Assembly (NCBI RefSeq): GCF_009905535.1
Contig: NZ_JAAALA010000011.1
Location: 47,865-111,864 of the forward strand
Length of the DNA stretch: 64,000 nt
Direction of reading: 5' to 3'
From: Caulobacter sp. SLTY
GTDB taxonomy: Bacteria > Pseudomonadota > Alphaproteobacteria > Caulobacterales > Caulobacteraceae
Positions 44,776 through 52,118 of the stretch are shown here, in pieces (position 1 is the stretch's first letter; the number at the start of each line of letters is the position of its first letter). The notes beneath the pieces were generated by a model. That model saw nothing but the letters and a program-made list of their open reading frames with translations. It did not search any database and was not told the DNA's origin. The position numbers were made by a program, and so were the translations under genes.

Positions 44776-45363
44776 TTACAAATACTTGCTGGCGCCCTCC
44801 GGCAGTCCGGCCAGGAAGGCGGCAGGGTAGAGTGGAGCTGAGCGTGGCCGTGTTTTTACCAGCCAGACCGCTGCCAGAGGTAGCATGGCGCCGATCAGGG
44901 CCAGCTTGAGCAGCACTGTTCCGCCAACCGCCGAAGGGAGCGCCAGCAGCGCAATCGCCGCCAGCAAGAGTCCCGCGCCCGCGAAAGCCGCCTGGGCGAG
45001 ATAGGCGGTCCAGCCGGCCCCGAGCCAGCCGCGCGCGGTCGGCGCCGCCGCCTCGATCCGGGCGATGCAGGCCAGGGCGAACCGGCTGAAGGCCTCCGAT
45101 CGGTCCTCGAAGTCGCCGACCCCGCGCAGGTGGGCGTTGTCGATCAGCAGGCGCGGACTCTGGCGGCTGGCGATTTCCAGCACATGGCGCCAAGGCTTCC
45201 AGCGGGTCGGGGCGAAAGCGGCGCGGACGGCGACCACGTCGCGCCAGGGCGCTGTCAGGCTCTCGCCCCCCGGCCGGACCCAGATCAGCGCGTCCGGCTC
45301 GACCCGCCACTGGTGCTCCTCCCGATCGAAGGCGGTCTGTCGCTTGGCATAGGTGATCGTCAT
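44776..45363 (-). CDS. membrane-associated protein of unknown function
   Basis: 195 residues. A soluble N-terminal domain (~115 residues: ITYAKRQTAFDREEHQWRVEP, LTAPWRDVVAVRAAFAP, PRLLIDNAHLRGVGDFEDR) looks like a PH-like or YcxB-type domain, followed by two hydrophobic helices (AYLAQAAFAGAGLLLAAIALLAL, TVLLKLALIGAMLPLAAVWLV). ATG with a GGGGGG purine run upstream. It diverges from the MFS gene. I assign no function; the PH-like reading is a guess. Confidence 0.7.
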   Translation of the reverse strand: MTITYAKRQTAFDREEHQWRVEPDALIWVRPGGESLTAPWRDVVAVRAAFAPTRWKPWRHVLEIASRQSPRLLIDNAHLRGVGDFEDRSEAFSRFALACIARIEAAAPTARGWLGAGWTAYLAQAAFAGAGLLLAAIALLALPSAVGGTVLLKLALIGAMLPLAAVWLVKTRPRSAPLYPAAFLAGLPEGASKYL

Positions 45364-45439
45364 TGAAGCCCCCCGAACGTGAGGTTGCGCGGGGCCATCT
45401 CCGCCCGCCTCGCCCGAAAAGGGGGTTCGCCGCTTGCCG

Positions 45440-45468
45440 GGGGTCAAACGGCCGTTCAACATGACCCC
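45440..45468. promoter_or_regulatory. nested palindrome upstream of the MFS gene
   Basis: GGGGTCA and TGACCCC are perfect 7-bp inverted arms, and AACGGCCGTT inside is itself a perfect palindrome. It lies 22-50 bp before the MFS ATG; a LacI- or TetR-type operator is possible. Confidence 0.45.
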
Positions 45469-45489
45469 AAAAAGTGGGGAAACGCGTTG

Positions 45490-46917
45490 ATGGCTACGGA
45501 ACGACACAGCAATTGGCGGCTCGCCGGCTTCGCGAGCCTGTCGATCCCGCTGACCGCGATGATGCTGCCGGTCACGCTCTACCTTCCCAACTATTACGCC
45601 ACCGACCTGGGGGTCAGCCTGTCGGGGGTGATGTGGGCCTTCGCGGCCATGCGGATCTTCGACCTGGCCTTCGACCCGGCGCTTGGCCTGGTCATGGACC
45701 GGGTGGAGACGCGGTTCGGGCGGTTCCGGCCGTGGGTGGTGGCGGGCGTCCCGATCGCCATGATCGGCCTCTACATGCTGTTCATGGCCGAGCCGGGGAT
45801 TACCCCGATCTACATCCTGGGCTGGATGATCTTCGCCATGATCGGCCAGTCGATGGGCCAGCTGGGCGCCATGGCCTGGGTGGCGCAGGCCGCGCCGCAA
45901 TACAGCGAACGGACCCGCGTCTACGGCTGGATGCAGGCGATGACCCTGATCGGCATGCTGGTCATCCTGACCCTGCCGGTGATCGTCGCCAAGCTGGGCG
46001 GCAGTGACGCCCTGGGTGTGCAGGTGATGGGCTGGCTGGTCATCGGGCTGTTGCCGCCGACCGTGCTGCTGGCGTTGAAGTCCTTGCCGGAGCCGCCCGT
46101 CCGCAGCTCAGGCGAGGTTGCCGGCTGGCAGCATTATTGGGCGATGATCCGCCGGCCGAACGTGCTGCGGCTGCTGGGGACCGACATCCTGCTGGGCACG
46201 GCCCCGACGCTCGCCGGCACCCTGCTGTTCTTCTACTACCAGGCAGCCTACGGCATCGACCGGGGGGAGGCGGCGGCCTTCCTGCTGTTCTACTTCGTCG
46301 GCGGGCTGGTCGGGGCGCCGATCTGGCCGCTGCTGGCCAAGCGGATCGGCAAGCATCGGGCGCTGACCACGGCGGCGGTCATCTACGCCTTCTTCCAGGT
46401 CCTGGTGCTGGTCGCGCCCAACAATGACGGCGCGCGGATCGCCCTGATGTTCCTGGCCGGGCTGCCGTTCGGGGCGGGGTCGATCCTGTTGCGCTCGATG
46501 ATGGCCGATGTGCGGGACGAGGTGCGGCTGGAAACCGGCGTCGACCAGTCGGGGATGCTGTTCTCCCTGCTCAGCGGCACCATCAAGATCGGCACTACCA
46601 TCGCCGTGTCCGGGTCCCTGGCCATTCTCACCGCGGTCGGCTTCGACGCCAAGGCCGGCACGGCCAACAGCGAGCAGGCGGTAACGGTGCTGGGCCTGCT
46701 GTTCACCCTGGCGCCGGCCGCCATGGGCCTGATCGCGGCCTGGCTGATCAGCGGCCACAAGCTGGACGCCGCTGCTCACGACGAGATCCGCCGCCGGCTG
46801 GATGAGCGAGACGGGGAGGAGGACGAGCGGGCCGGCGCCGAGCCCCTGCCCAACGTCGGCCTGTCGCCGGCCTGGAGCGCCGAGGCGCCGCACACCGAGC
46901 CCCTGAAGCCGAAGTAG
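45490..46917 (+). CDS. MFS transporter, glycoside/pentoside/hexuronide symporter type
   Basis: 475 residues, 12 predicted membrane segments. GFASLSIPLTAMMLPVTLYLPNYYATDLGVS and FDPALGLVMDRVETRFGRFRPWVVAGVP are typical of GPH-family cation:sugar symporters, where the Asp-Pro-x-x-G and RFGRxRP loop motifs are conserved. The C-terminal tail after residue ~430 is polar. ATG giving MATERHSNW; a longer frame is open upstream. Substrate unknown; no sugar enzyme adjoins except the next TauD gene. Confidence 0.88.
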   Translation: MATERHSNWRLAGFASLSIPLTAMMLPVTLYLPNYYATDLGVSLSGVMWAFAAMRIFDLAFDPALGLVMDRVETRFGRFRPWVVAGVPIAMIGLYMLFMAEPGITPIYILGWMIFAMIGQSMGQLGAMAWVAQAAPQYSERTRVYGWMQAMTLIGMLVILTLPVIVAKLGGSDALGVQVMGWLVIGLLPPTVLLALKSLPEPPVRSSGEVAGWQHYWAMIRRPNVLRLLGTDILLGTAPTLAGTLLFFYYQAAYGIDRGEAAAFLLFYFVGGLVGAPIWPLLAKRIGKHRALTTAAVIYAFFQVLVLVAPNNDGARIALMFLAGLPFGAGSILLRSMMADVRDEVRLETGVDQSGMLFSLLSGTIKIGTTIAVSGSLAILTAVGFDAKAGTANSEQAVTVLGLLFTLAPAAMGLIAAWLISGHKLDAAAHDEIRRRLDERDGEEDERAGAEPLPNVGLSPAWSAEAPHTEPLKPK

Positions 46918-46970
46918 CGCGCCGCCGCCGCCCGGCCCATAGTGCCCAAAAGACCAAGGGAGACGCCGTC

Positions 46971-47825
46971 ATGACCCGCTCGAACGTCCTGGAGATCGAA
47001 CCGCTGTCGCCGGCCATCGGGGCGGTGCTTCGGGGGGTGAACCTGGCCGAACGGGCCAGCGACGACCTGGTCGGCGACATCCGGGCGGCGCTGCTGAAGC
47101 ACCAGGTGATCTTCTTCGAGGGGCAGGACTTCACCCCCACACAACAGCGGGACTTCGCGGCCCGGTTCGGCGACCTGCACGTCCATCCGCTCTATGACCG
47201 GGACGAGGGCCACCCGGAGATCATGATCATCGACAATCACGTCGATAATCCCACCGACAACAACTTCTGGCACACCGACGTCACCTTCATCGACACCCCG
47301 CCGATGGGCTCGATCCTGGCGGCGCGGCAGCTGCCGCCGGTCGGCGGCGACACCATGTGGGCCTCGATGACGGCGGCCTACAACGCACTGAGCAAGCCGA
47401 TGCAGACGTTCCTGCAAGGCTTGGAAGCGGTTCATGATTTCTCCTACGCCTTCACCGCCGACGGGCTGGCGGGATCCCAGGCAGGGCGCGAAAAGTACGA
47501 GAAGGCGGTGGCGGCTAACCCGCCGGTCACCCATCCGGTGATCCGCAGCCATCCGGAGACCGGGGAGCCCGGCATCTTCGTCAACTCGGTGTTCACCCGG
47601 CGGATCAAGGGGCTGCGGCGCGAGGAGTCGAAGGCGCTGATGGCCTTCCTCAACAACCACATCCAGCAGCCGGAGTTCGTAGTCCGCTGGCGCTGGCGTC
47701 CGGGCGACGTGGCTTTCTGGGACAACCGCAACACCCAGCACCGGGCCGTCGACGACTTCCTGCCCCACCGGCGGATCATGACGCGGGCGACCGTGCTGGG
47801 CGACAAGCCGGTGTTCAAGGCGTGA
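46971..47825 (+). CDS. TauD/TfdA-family Fe(II)/2-oxoglutarate dioxygenase
   Basis: 284 residues. The facial triad is visible as HTD in NNFWHTDVTFIDTPP and the distal His in NTQHRAVDDF, and the 2-oxoglutarate Arg in RRIMTRATV. PLSPAIGAVLRGVNLAE and IFFEGQDFTPTQQRDFAARFGDL are family openings. Closest groups include taurine and alkylsulfatase/AtsK dioxygenases; the substrate cannot be named. AAGGGAGA precedes the ATG. Its stop overlaps the GFA gene GTG. Confidence 0.9.
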   Translation: MTRSNVLEIEPLSPAIGAVLRGVNLAERASDDLVGDIRAALLKHQVIFFEGQDFTPTQQRDFAARFGDLHVHPLYDRDEGHPEIMIIDNHVDNPTDNNFWHTDVTFIDTPPMGSILAARQLPPVGGDTMWASMTAAYNALSKPMQTFLQGLEAVHDFSYAFTADGLAGSQAGREKYEKAVAANPPVTHPVIRSHPETGEPGIFVNSVFTRRIKGLRREESKALMAFLNNHIQQPEFVVRWRWRPGDVAFWDNRNTQHRAVDDFLPHRRIMTRATVLGDKPVFKA

Positions 47826-48214
47826 TCCGGACGGCCAGCTGCTGCTGCGGCGGGCTGAAGGCCCACTGCGAGGGCGAGCCGGCGCGGGTAAGCGTCTGCC
47901 ACTGCCTGGAATGCCAGAAGCGGACGGGCAGCGCCTTTGGGGTGCAGGCGCGGTTCGCCCAGGAGCAGGTGCGCGTGGAGGGACCGAGCGGGCGTTTCGA
48001 GCGGGTGGGGGACGAGGGCACCCGGGCCGCCTTTCAGTTCTGTCAGAGCTGCGGCACGACGGTGCTGTGGCGGAACGAGGAGATGCCGGGTCTGGTCGCC
48101 GTGGCCGTGGGCGCCTTCGCCGATCCAAGCTTCCCAGCGCCCAAGCGCACGGTCTACGAGGACCGGGCGCACCCGTGGGTGGAGTTGCACGGGATCGAGG
48201 AACGGTGGGATTAG
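47822..48214 (+). CDS. GFA-family zinc-binding protein
   Basis: 130 residues with the GFA (glutathione-dependent formaldehyde-activating-like) cysteine pattern: ASCCCGGLKAHC, CHCLECQKRTGSAFG and FCQSCGT, forming two zinc sites. The family is annotated as S-hydroxymethylglutathione synthase, but most members have no proven activity. GTG start overlapping the TauD TGA, so co-translated. It converges with the racemase gene by four bases. Confidence 0.88.
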   Translation: MIRTASCCCGGLKAHCEGEPARVSVCHCLECQKRTGSAFGVQARFAQEQVRVEGPSGRFERVGDEGTRAAFQFCQSCGTTVLWRNEEMPGLVAVAVGAFADPSFPAPKRTVYEDRAHPWVELHGIEERWD

Positions 48215-48867
48215 CGGCAGGCGGCGACGCAGGCCTTCGCCAGTTCCGCGGAACCGTCGATGAAGGGGACGGCGAGGTCGGCGGGGGATAGGACCAGGGG
48301 GACTTCGGTGCAGCCTGCGATAACCGCTTGGGCGCCCTGCTGCTCCAGGCCGCCCGCGCAGGCCGCCATGAGGGCGTGGACGGCGGGGCCGGTCTCGCCG
48401 GCTTTGATGCGGTAAAGGACGGCCATGAAGGCGTCCTGGGCTTCGTTCGTCGGCAGGACCGGCTCCAGGCCGGCTTCGGTCAGGCGGTCGCGGTAAAGGT
48501 CGAGGGCCAGGCGGGTGCCGAGGACGCCGACACGGCGGGCGCCGCCGGTCGCGGAGATGGCCACGTCGATCAGGTCGATAAGGGGGAGGGCGCTGGCCTG
48601 GCGAACCTCCTCCGTGTGGAGGTGGGCGGTGTTGCATGGCATGGCCAGGATCTCTGCGCCGGCTTGGCGCAGGCGGACGGCCATGTCCGCGAGGACCGGG
48701 CCGGCCGCGCCGTCGCCGACATTGCGGTCAGGCACCTGGGGGTTCAGATCCATCAGGACGCGGATGTGGTCCTGGTCCCGCGAGGCGGGGGTGGCGGCCT
48801 GCAGCTTGGCCAGGAAGTCTAGGGTGGCGGCGGGCCCCATGCCGCCTAGGACGCCCAGCACCTTCAT
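48211..48867 (-). CDS. aspartate/glutamate racemase family protein
   Basis: 218 residues, PLP-independent. Both catalytic cysteines are visible: MPCNTAHLH (first) and AGCTEVPL (second), with GVLGGMGPAATLDF as family start and VGVLGTRLALDLYRDRL between. It is translated directly after D-cysteine desulfhydrase, with no gap between that gene's stop and this ATG, so it likely handles the same D-amino-acid pool. Substrate Asp, Glu or other is not fixed. Confidence 0.9.
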   Translation of the reverse strand: MKVLGVLGGMGPAATLDFLAKLQAATPASRDQDHIRVLMDLNPQVPDRNVGDGAAGPVLADMAVRLRQAGAEILAMPCNTAHLHTEEVRQASALPLIDLIDVAISATGGARRVGVLGTRLALDLYRDRLTEAGLEPVLPTNEAQDAFMAVLYRIKAGETGPAVHALMAACAGGLEQQGAQAVIAGCTEVPLVLSPADLAVPFIDGSAELAKACVAACR

Positions 48868-49866
48868 CTAGAGCATCGCCTCCAGCTGGTGGTGATAGCC
48901 GGACAGGCCCTGGGCGCCGCCGGTGTGGAGGAAGACCACCGTCTCGCCCCTGAAGACGCCGGCCTTGGCCAGCGCGATCAGGCCCTTCAGCGCCTTGCCG
49001 GTATAGACCGGGTCGAACAGCAGGCCCTCGGTGCGGGCGGCGAGGCTCAAGGCGTCAGTCACGCCGTGGTCGATCAGGCCATAGCCGGCGCCGACGTAGT
49101 CGCAGTCGGCGATCACCTGTTCACGTTTGACGCGGCCCTCGTGGCCCAGCCGGGCGGCGGTCTCCACAGCCAGCTTGTGGACGTTGAATTCCTGTTTCTC
49201 CTTGGGCGCCCGGACGCCGATTCCGAGGATCGGTATGTCGGCGCCGCTGACCGCGAAGCCGGCGACGAGGCCTGCGTGGGTGCCGGCGCTGCCGGTGGCG
49301 GTAATCAGGCGGTCGATCTTCAGGCCCGTGGCATTGGCCTGGGCGGCCAGTTCCAGGGCGCAGTCGACATAGCCAAGGGCGCCGGTGCTGTTCGAGCCGC
49401 CGCCGGGGATGATGTAGGGGCGTTTTCCCTCCGCCTTCAGCCTAGCGGCCAGATCGTCCATGGCAGCGTTCATATCGGTGTCGGCTGGGACGGTGCGCAT
49501 GGTGGCGCCCATCAGCCGGTTGAGCAGCACATTGCCCGAGCCGACGTACTCGGCCGATTGGTCGCCGGTGCGATCCTCCAGAATCACCTCGCAGGCCAGG
49601 CCGAAGCGGGCGGCCGCGGCGGCCGTCTGGCGCACATGGTTGGACTGAACAGCCCCTTGAGTGATCAGGGCGTCGGCTCCGGCGTCCAGCGCCTCGCCGA
49701 GCAGGAACTCCAGCTTGCGGGTCTTGTTGCCGCCGCCCGCCAGGCCGGTGCAGTCGTCACGCTTGATCCACAGCTCGATACCGAGTTCAGCGCCCAGGCG
49801 TGGGGCCGGCTCCAGCGGTGTCGGAAGGTGGGCGAACCGGGCGCGAGGAAAGCGAGTGAGGTTCAT
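48868..49866 (-). CDS. D-cysteine desulfhydrase (PLP-dependent)
   Basis: 332 residues. Breaks down D-cysteine to pyruvate, ammonia and sulfide; ACC-deaminase relatives are similar. The PLP lysine is in LAGGGNKTRKLEF, followed by GAVQSNHVRQTAA and the phosphate-binding ATGSAGTHAG. The opening FPRARFAHLPTPLEPAPRLG is typical. The ATG lies at the start of the family alignment; the frame extends ~115 codons across the TPR promoter but is not credible. First gene of a two-gene operon with the racemase. Confidence 0.88.
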   Translation of the reverse strand: MNLTRFPRARFAHLPTPLEPAPRLGAELGIELWIKRDDCTGLAGGGNKTRKLEFLLGEALDAGADALITQGAVQSNHVRQTAAAAARFGLACEVILEDRTGDQSAEYVGSGNVLLNRLMGATMRTVPADTDMNAAMDDLAARLKAEGKRPYIIPGGGSNSTGALGYVDCALELAAQANATGLKIDRLITATGSAGTHAGLVAGFAVSGADIPILGIGVRAPKEKQEFNVHKLAVETAARLGHEGRVKREQVIADCDYVGAGYGLIDHGVTDALSLAARTEGLLFDPVYTGKALKGLIALAKAGVFRGETVVFLHTGGAQGLSGYHHQLEAML

Positions 49867-49939
49867 TTCGTGATCCCGTGTTCTGCGAAACGTGGTATGG
49901 TCGAGATGGTCATAACTCGAACGCTGGGGAGGAAACACA

Positions 49940-50503
49940 ATGCCCAGTAAAATCGCGTTCGCCGCCGCCGCAATGACGGCCGCTTCCATTCTGATCTCGA
50001 CTCCCGCCTCGGGCGCCTCGCTGGTGCTCGGCCAGGGCTTGGCGACGACCTGTTCCAAGGCGGCGCTGAGCGATCGAAAGGACCTCAAGTCCATCGATAC
50101 CTGCACCCAGGCCCTGGAGACCCAGGCCATGGGACCCCGCGACCGGGCCGGCACCTTCGTCAACCGCGGCATCCTGAAGCTGCGACGCAAGTCGTATGAC
50201 GACGCCCGCATCGACTTCGCCGAGGCGCTGAAGCTCGATCCGGACCTGGGCGAGGCCTACGTCAACTGGGGCGCCAGCCTGATTGCCGAGAACCGTTATG
50301 CCGAAGGGCTGTCGGAGATCGATCGCGGCATGGCCCTCGGAGTCGACGAGCCGGAGAAGGCCTGGTTCAACCGCGCGATCGCCTATGAGGGCATGAACGA
50401 TCCGAAGAACGCCTACCTGGCCTACCAGAAGGCGGTCGAGCTGGCCCCCGAGTGGCAGGCGCCGCAGGTGCAGCTGACGCGGTTCTCGGTCACCCGGCGG
50501 TGA
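49940..50503 (+). CDS. secreted TPR-repeat protein, paralogue 1
   Basis: 187 residues: signal peptide MPSKIAFAAAAMTAASILISTPASG, then a conserved ASLVLGQGLATTCSKAA stretch with a cysteine and a partner cysteine in SIDTCTQALE, then three TPR-like repeats (RAGTFVNRGILKLRRKSYDDA, GEAYVNWGASLIAENRYAEG, KAWFNRAIAYEGMNDPKNA). Ends FSVTRR. Probably periplasmic, binding another protein. The GTGA overlap couples it to a second copy. Confidence 0.85.
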   Translation: MPSKIAFAAAAMTAASILISTPASGASLVLGQGLATTCSKAALSDRKDLKSIDTCTQALETQAMGPRDRAGTFVNRGILKLRRKSYDDARIDFAEALKLDPDLGEAYVNWGASLIAENRYAEGLSEIDRGMALGVDEPEKAWFNRAIAYEGMNDPKNAYLAYQKAVELAPEWQAPQVQLTRFSVTRR

Positions 50504-51045
50504 GGACCCTCCTGCTGGCGGTGACGCTGGGGATGCTGGCGGCGGGATCCGCCAGCGCCTCGGTGCTGGTGCTGGGCGAGGGGCTGGCGCCGGCCTGTTC
50601 CAAGGCGGCGTTCGCCGGCCGGTCGGATCGCGCCTCGCTGGAGATCTGCACCCGCGCATTGGCTGAGGGGCTGGCGGCCCGTGACCGCGCCGGCACCCTG
50701 GTCAACCGCGGGGTGATCCGAATGCGCGCCAAGGCCTATGGCCCAGCCGCCCGCGACTTCGAGGAGGCGATCCGGCTGCAGCCGGACCTTGGCGAAGCGT
50801 TCGTCAATCGGGGCGTCTTGCGGATGGCGGACCGGGACTACGCCGGGGCGCTGGCGGAAATCGACCGTGGGCTGACCTTGGGCGTCGATGAGCCCGCCAA
50901 GGCCTACTTCAACCGAGCCCTGGCCAAGGAAGGCATCGGCGATGCGACAGGAGCCTGGGCCGACTATCGGCAGGCCCAGGCGCTGGACCCGGAATGGGAT
51001 GCGCCGGCGAAGATGCTGGTGCGGTTCACGGTGACGCGGAAGTAG
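50500..51045 (+). CDS. secreted TPR-repeat protein, paralogue 2
   Basis: 181 residues, GTG start overlapping the paralogue 1 TGA. Signal VRTLLLAVTLGMLAAGSASA, then ASVLVLGEGLAPACSKAAFAG with the same cysteine pair (CSKAA and EICTRALAE) and the same three repeats (RAGTLVNRGVIRMRAKAYGPA, GEAFVNRGVLRMADRDYAG, KAYFNRALAKEGIGDATGA), ending FTVTRK. Clear tandem duplication, diverged along the whole length. Confidence 0.85.
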   Translation: MRTLLLAVTLGMLAAGSASASVLVLGEGLAPACSKAAFAGRSDRASLEICTRALAEGLAARDRAGTLVNRGVIRMRAKAYGPAARDFEEAIRLQPDLGEAFVNRGVLRMADRDYAGALAEIDRGLTLGVDEPAKAYFNRALAKEGIGDATGAWADYRQAQALDPEWDAPAKMLVRFTVTRK

Positions 51046-51158
51046 TCCCCTCTCCAGACGAGTGTGAGGAGGATCAACTGACCGGTAACCGCGTTCCTCT
51101 GGACGCGCCGCGCCGATTGGGGCCTCTTAGGGCGCGTGAGCGGCTGGGGAGATCTGAG

Positions 51159-52007
51159 ATGGAATGGCGCGGCGGTCGGCGGGGCGGCAATATCGAGGAT
51201 CGTCGGGGCATGGGCGGCGTCGGCGCCGCGACCGGGGGCATCGGAGTGGTCGGCATCGTGGCGGTGCTGATCGGGGTGTTCGTCTTCGACATCGACCCTC
51301 AGCAGATGATGTCGATCGTCGGCGGGGCCGGCGGTGGGGCGCCGGTGCAGGAGGGCGCGCGCGGCACGCCAGGTGATGAGGCCGGGCAGTTCGTGGATGT
51401 TATCGAAACCTCGACCACCGATGTCTGGACGGCGATCTTCTCGGCCTCGGGCCAGAAGTATCAGCCGCCGGCCGCGGCGGTGCTCTACGATCAGGCGACC
51501 GGCACGGGGTGCGGGACCGGGCAGGCGGCGATGGGGCCCTTCTACTGTCCGGCGGACCAGAAGATATACCTCGACCTGTCGTTCTGGTCTGAGCTGGAGA
51601 GCAAGTTCGGAGCCGGCGGCGAATTCGCCCGGGCCTATGTGATCGCTCACGAGGTCGGCCACCACGTCCAGAACCTCCAGGGTGCGATGGACAAGGCCCA
51701 ACGGATGGGGATGCGCGGTGAAGAGTCCGGCGCTGTAAGGCTGGAGCTGCAGGCCGACTGCTACGCCGGCGTGTGGGCCGCGCGGGCGGCCAACGGGCGG
51801 ATCCAATTCAACGCCCAGGACATCAGCGACGGGCTGGGCGCGGCCTCGGCGGTCGGGGACGATACGATCCAGAAGCGTACGCAGGGTCGGGTGGTGCCCG
51901 ACGCCTTCACCCATGGCTCGGCGGAGCAGCGGATGCGCTGGTTCCGGCGGGGGTATGAAGCGGGCGACCCGGTGGCCTGCGATACGTTCAGCGCGGCGAC
52001 GCTGTAG
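51159..52007 (+). CDS. neutral zinc metallopeptidase (YpfJ family)
   Basis: 282 residues. MEWRGGRRGGNIEDRRG opening, one membrane segment (IGVVGIVAVLIGVFVF), then the zinc motif HEVGHHVQN and downstream LELQADCYAGVWA, whose Glu is the expected third ligand. Cysteines in GCGTGQAAMGPFYCP are conserved. Membrane-anchored with the catalytic domain outside. The frame is open 55 codons upstream over the TPR end; the ATG matches the family. A hairpin repeat follows. Confidence 0.9.
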   Translation: MEWRGGRRGGNIEDRRGMGGVGAATGGIGVVGIVAVLIGVFVFDIDPQQMMSIVGGAGGGAPVQEGARGTPGDEAGQFVDVIETSTTDVWTAIFSASGQKYQPPAAAVLYDQATGTGCGTGQAAMGPFYCPADQKIYLDLSFWSELESKFGAGGEFARAYVIAHEVGHHVQNLQGAMDKAQRMGMRGEESGAVRLELQADCYAGVWAARAANGRIQFNAQDISDGLGAASAVGDDTIQKRTQGRVVPDAFTHGSAEQRMRWFRRGYEAGDPVACDTFSAATL

Positions 52008-52025
52008 GGGTCACGTAGCTCTCCG

Positions 52026-52058
52026 CCGTCATCCTCGGGACAAGCCCGAGGATGACGG
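52026..52058. repeat. perfect hairpin CCGTCATCCTCGG-N7-CCGAGGATGACGG
   Basis: 13-bp perfect stem around a 7-base loop in the convergent gap between the metallopeptidase and RND genes. The outer GTCATCC resembles the GTCATCCCGG family. It may act as a bidirectional terminator. Confidence 0.6.
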
Positions 52059-52118
52059 TGGTACGGGGGTGAGGGCGGTTGGGCGGTGAGGGCGCGACGC
52101 GCCCTCACTAAACAACGC

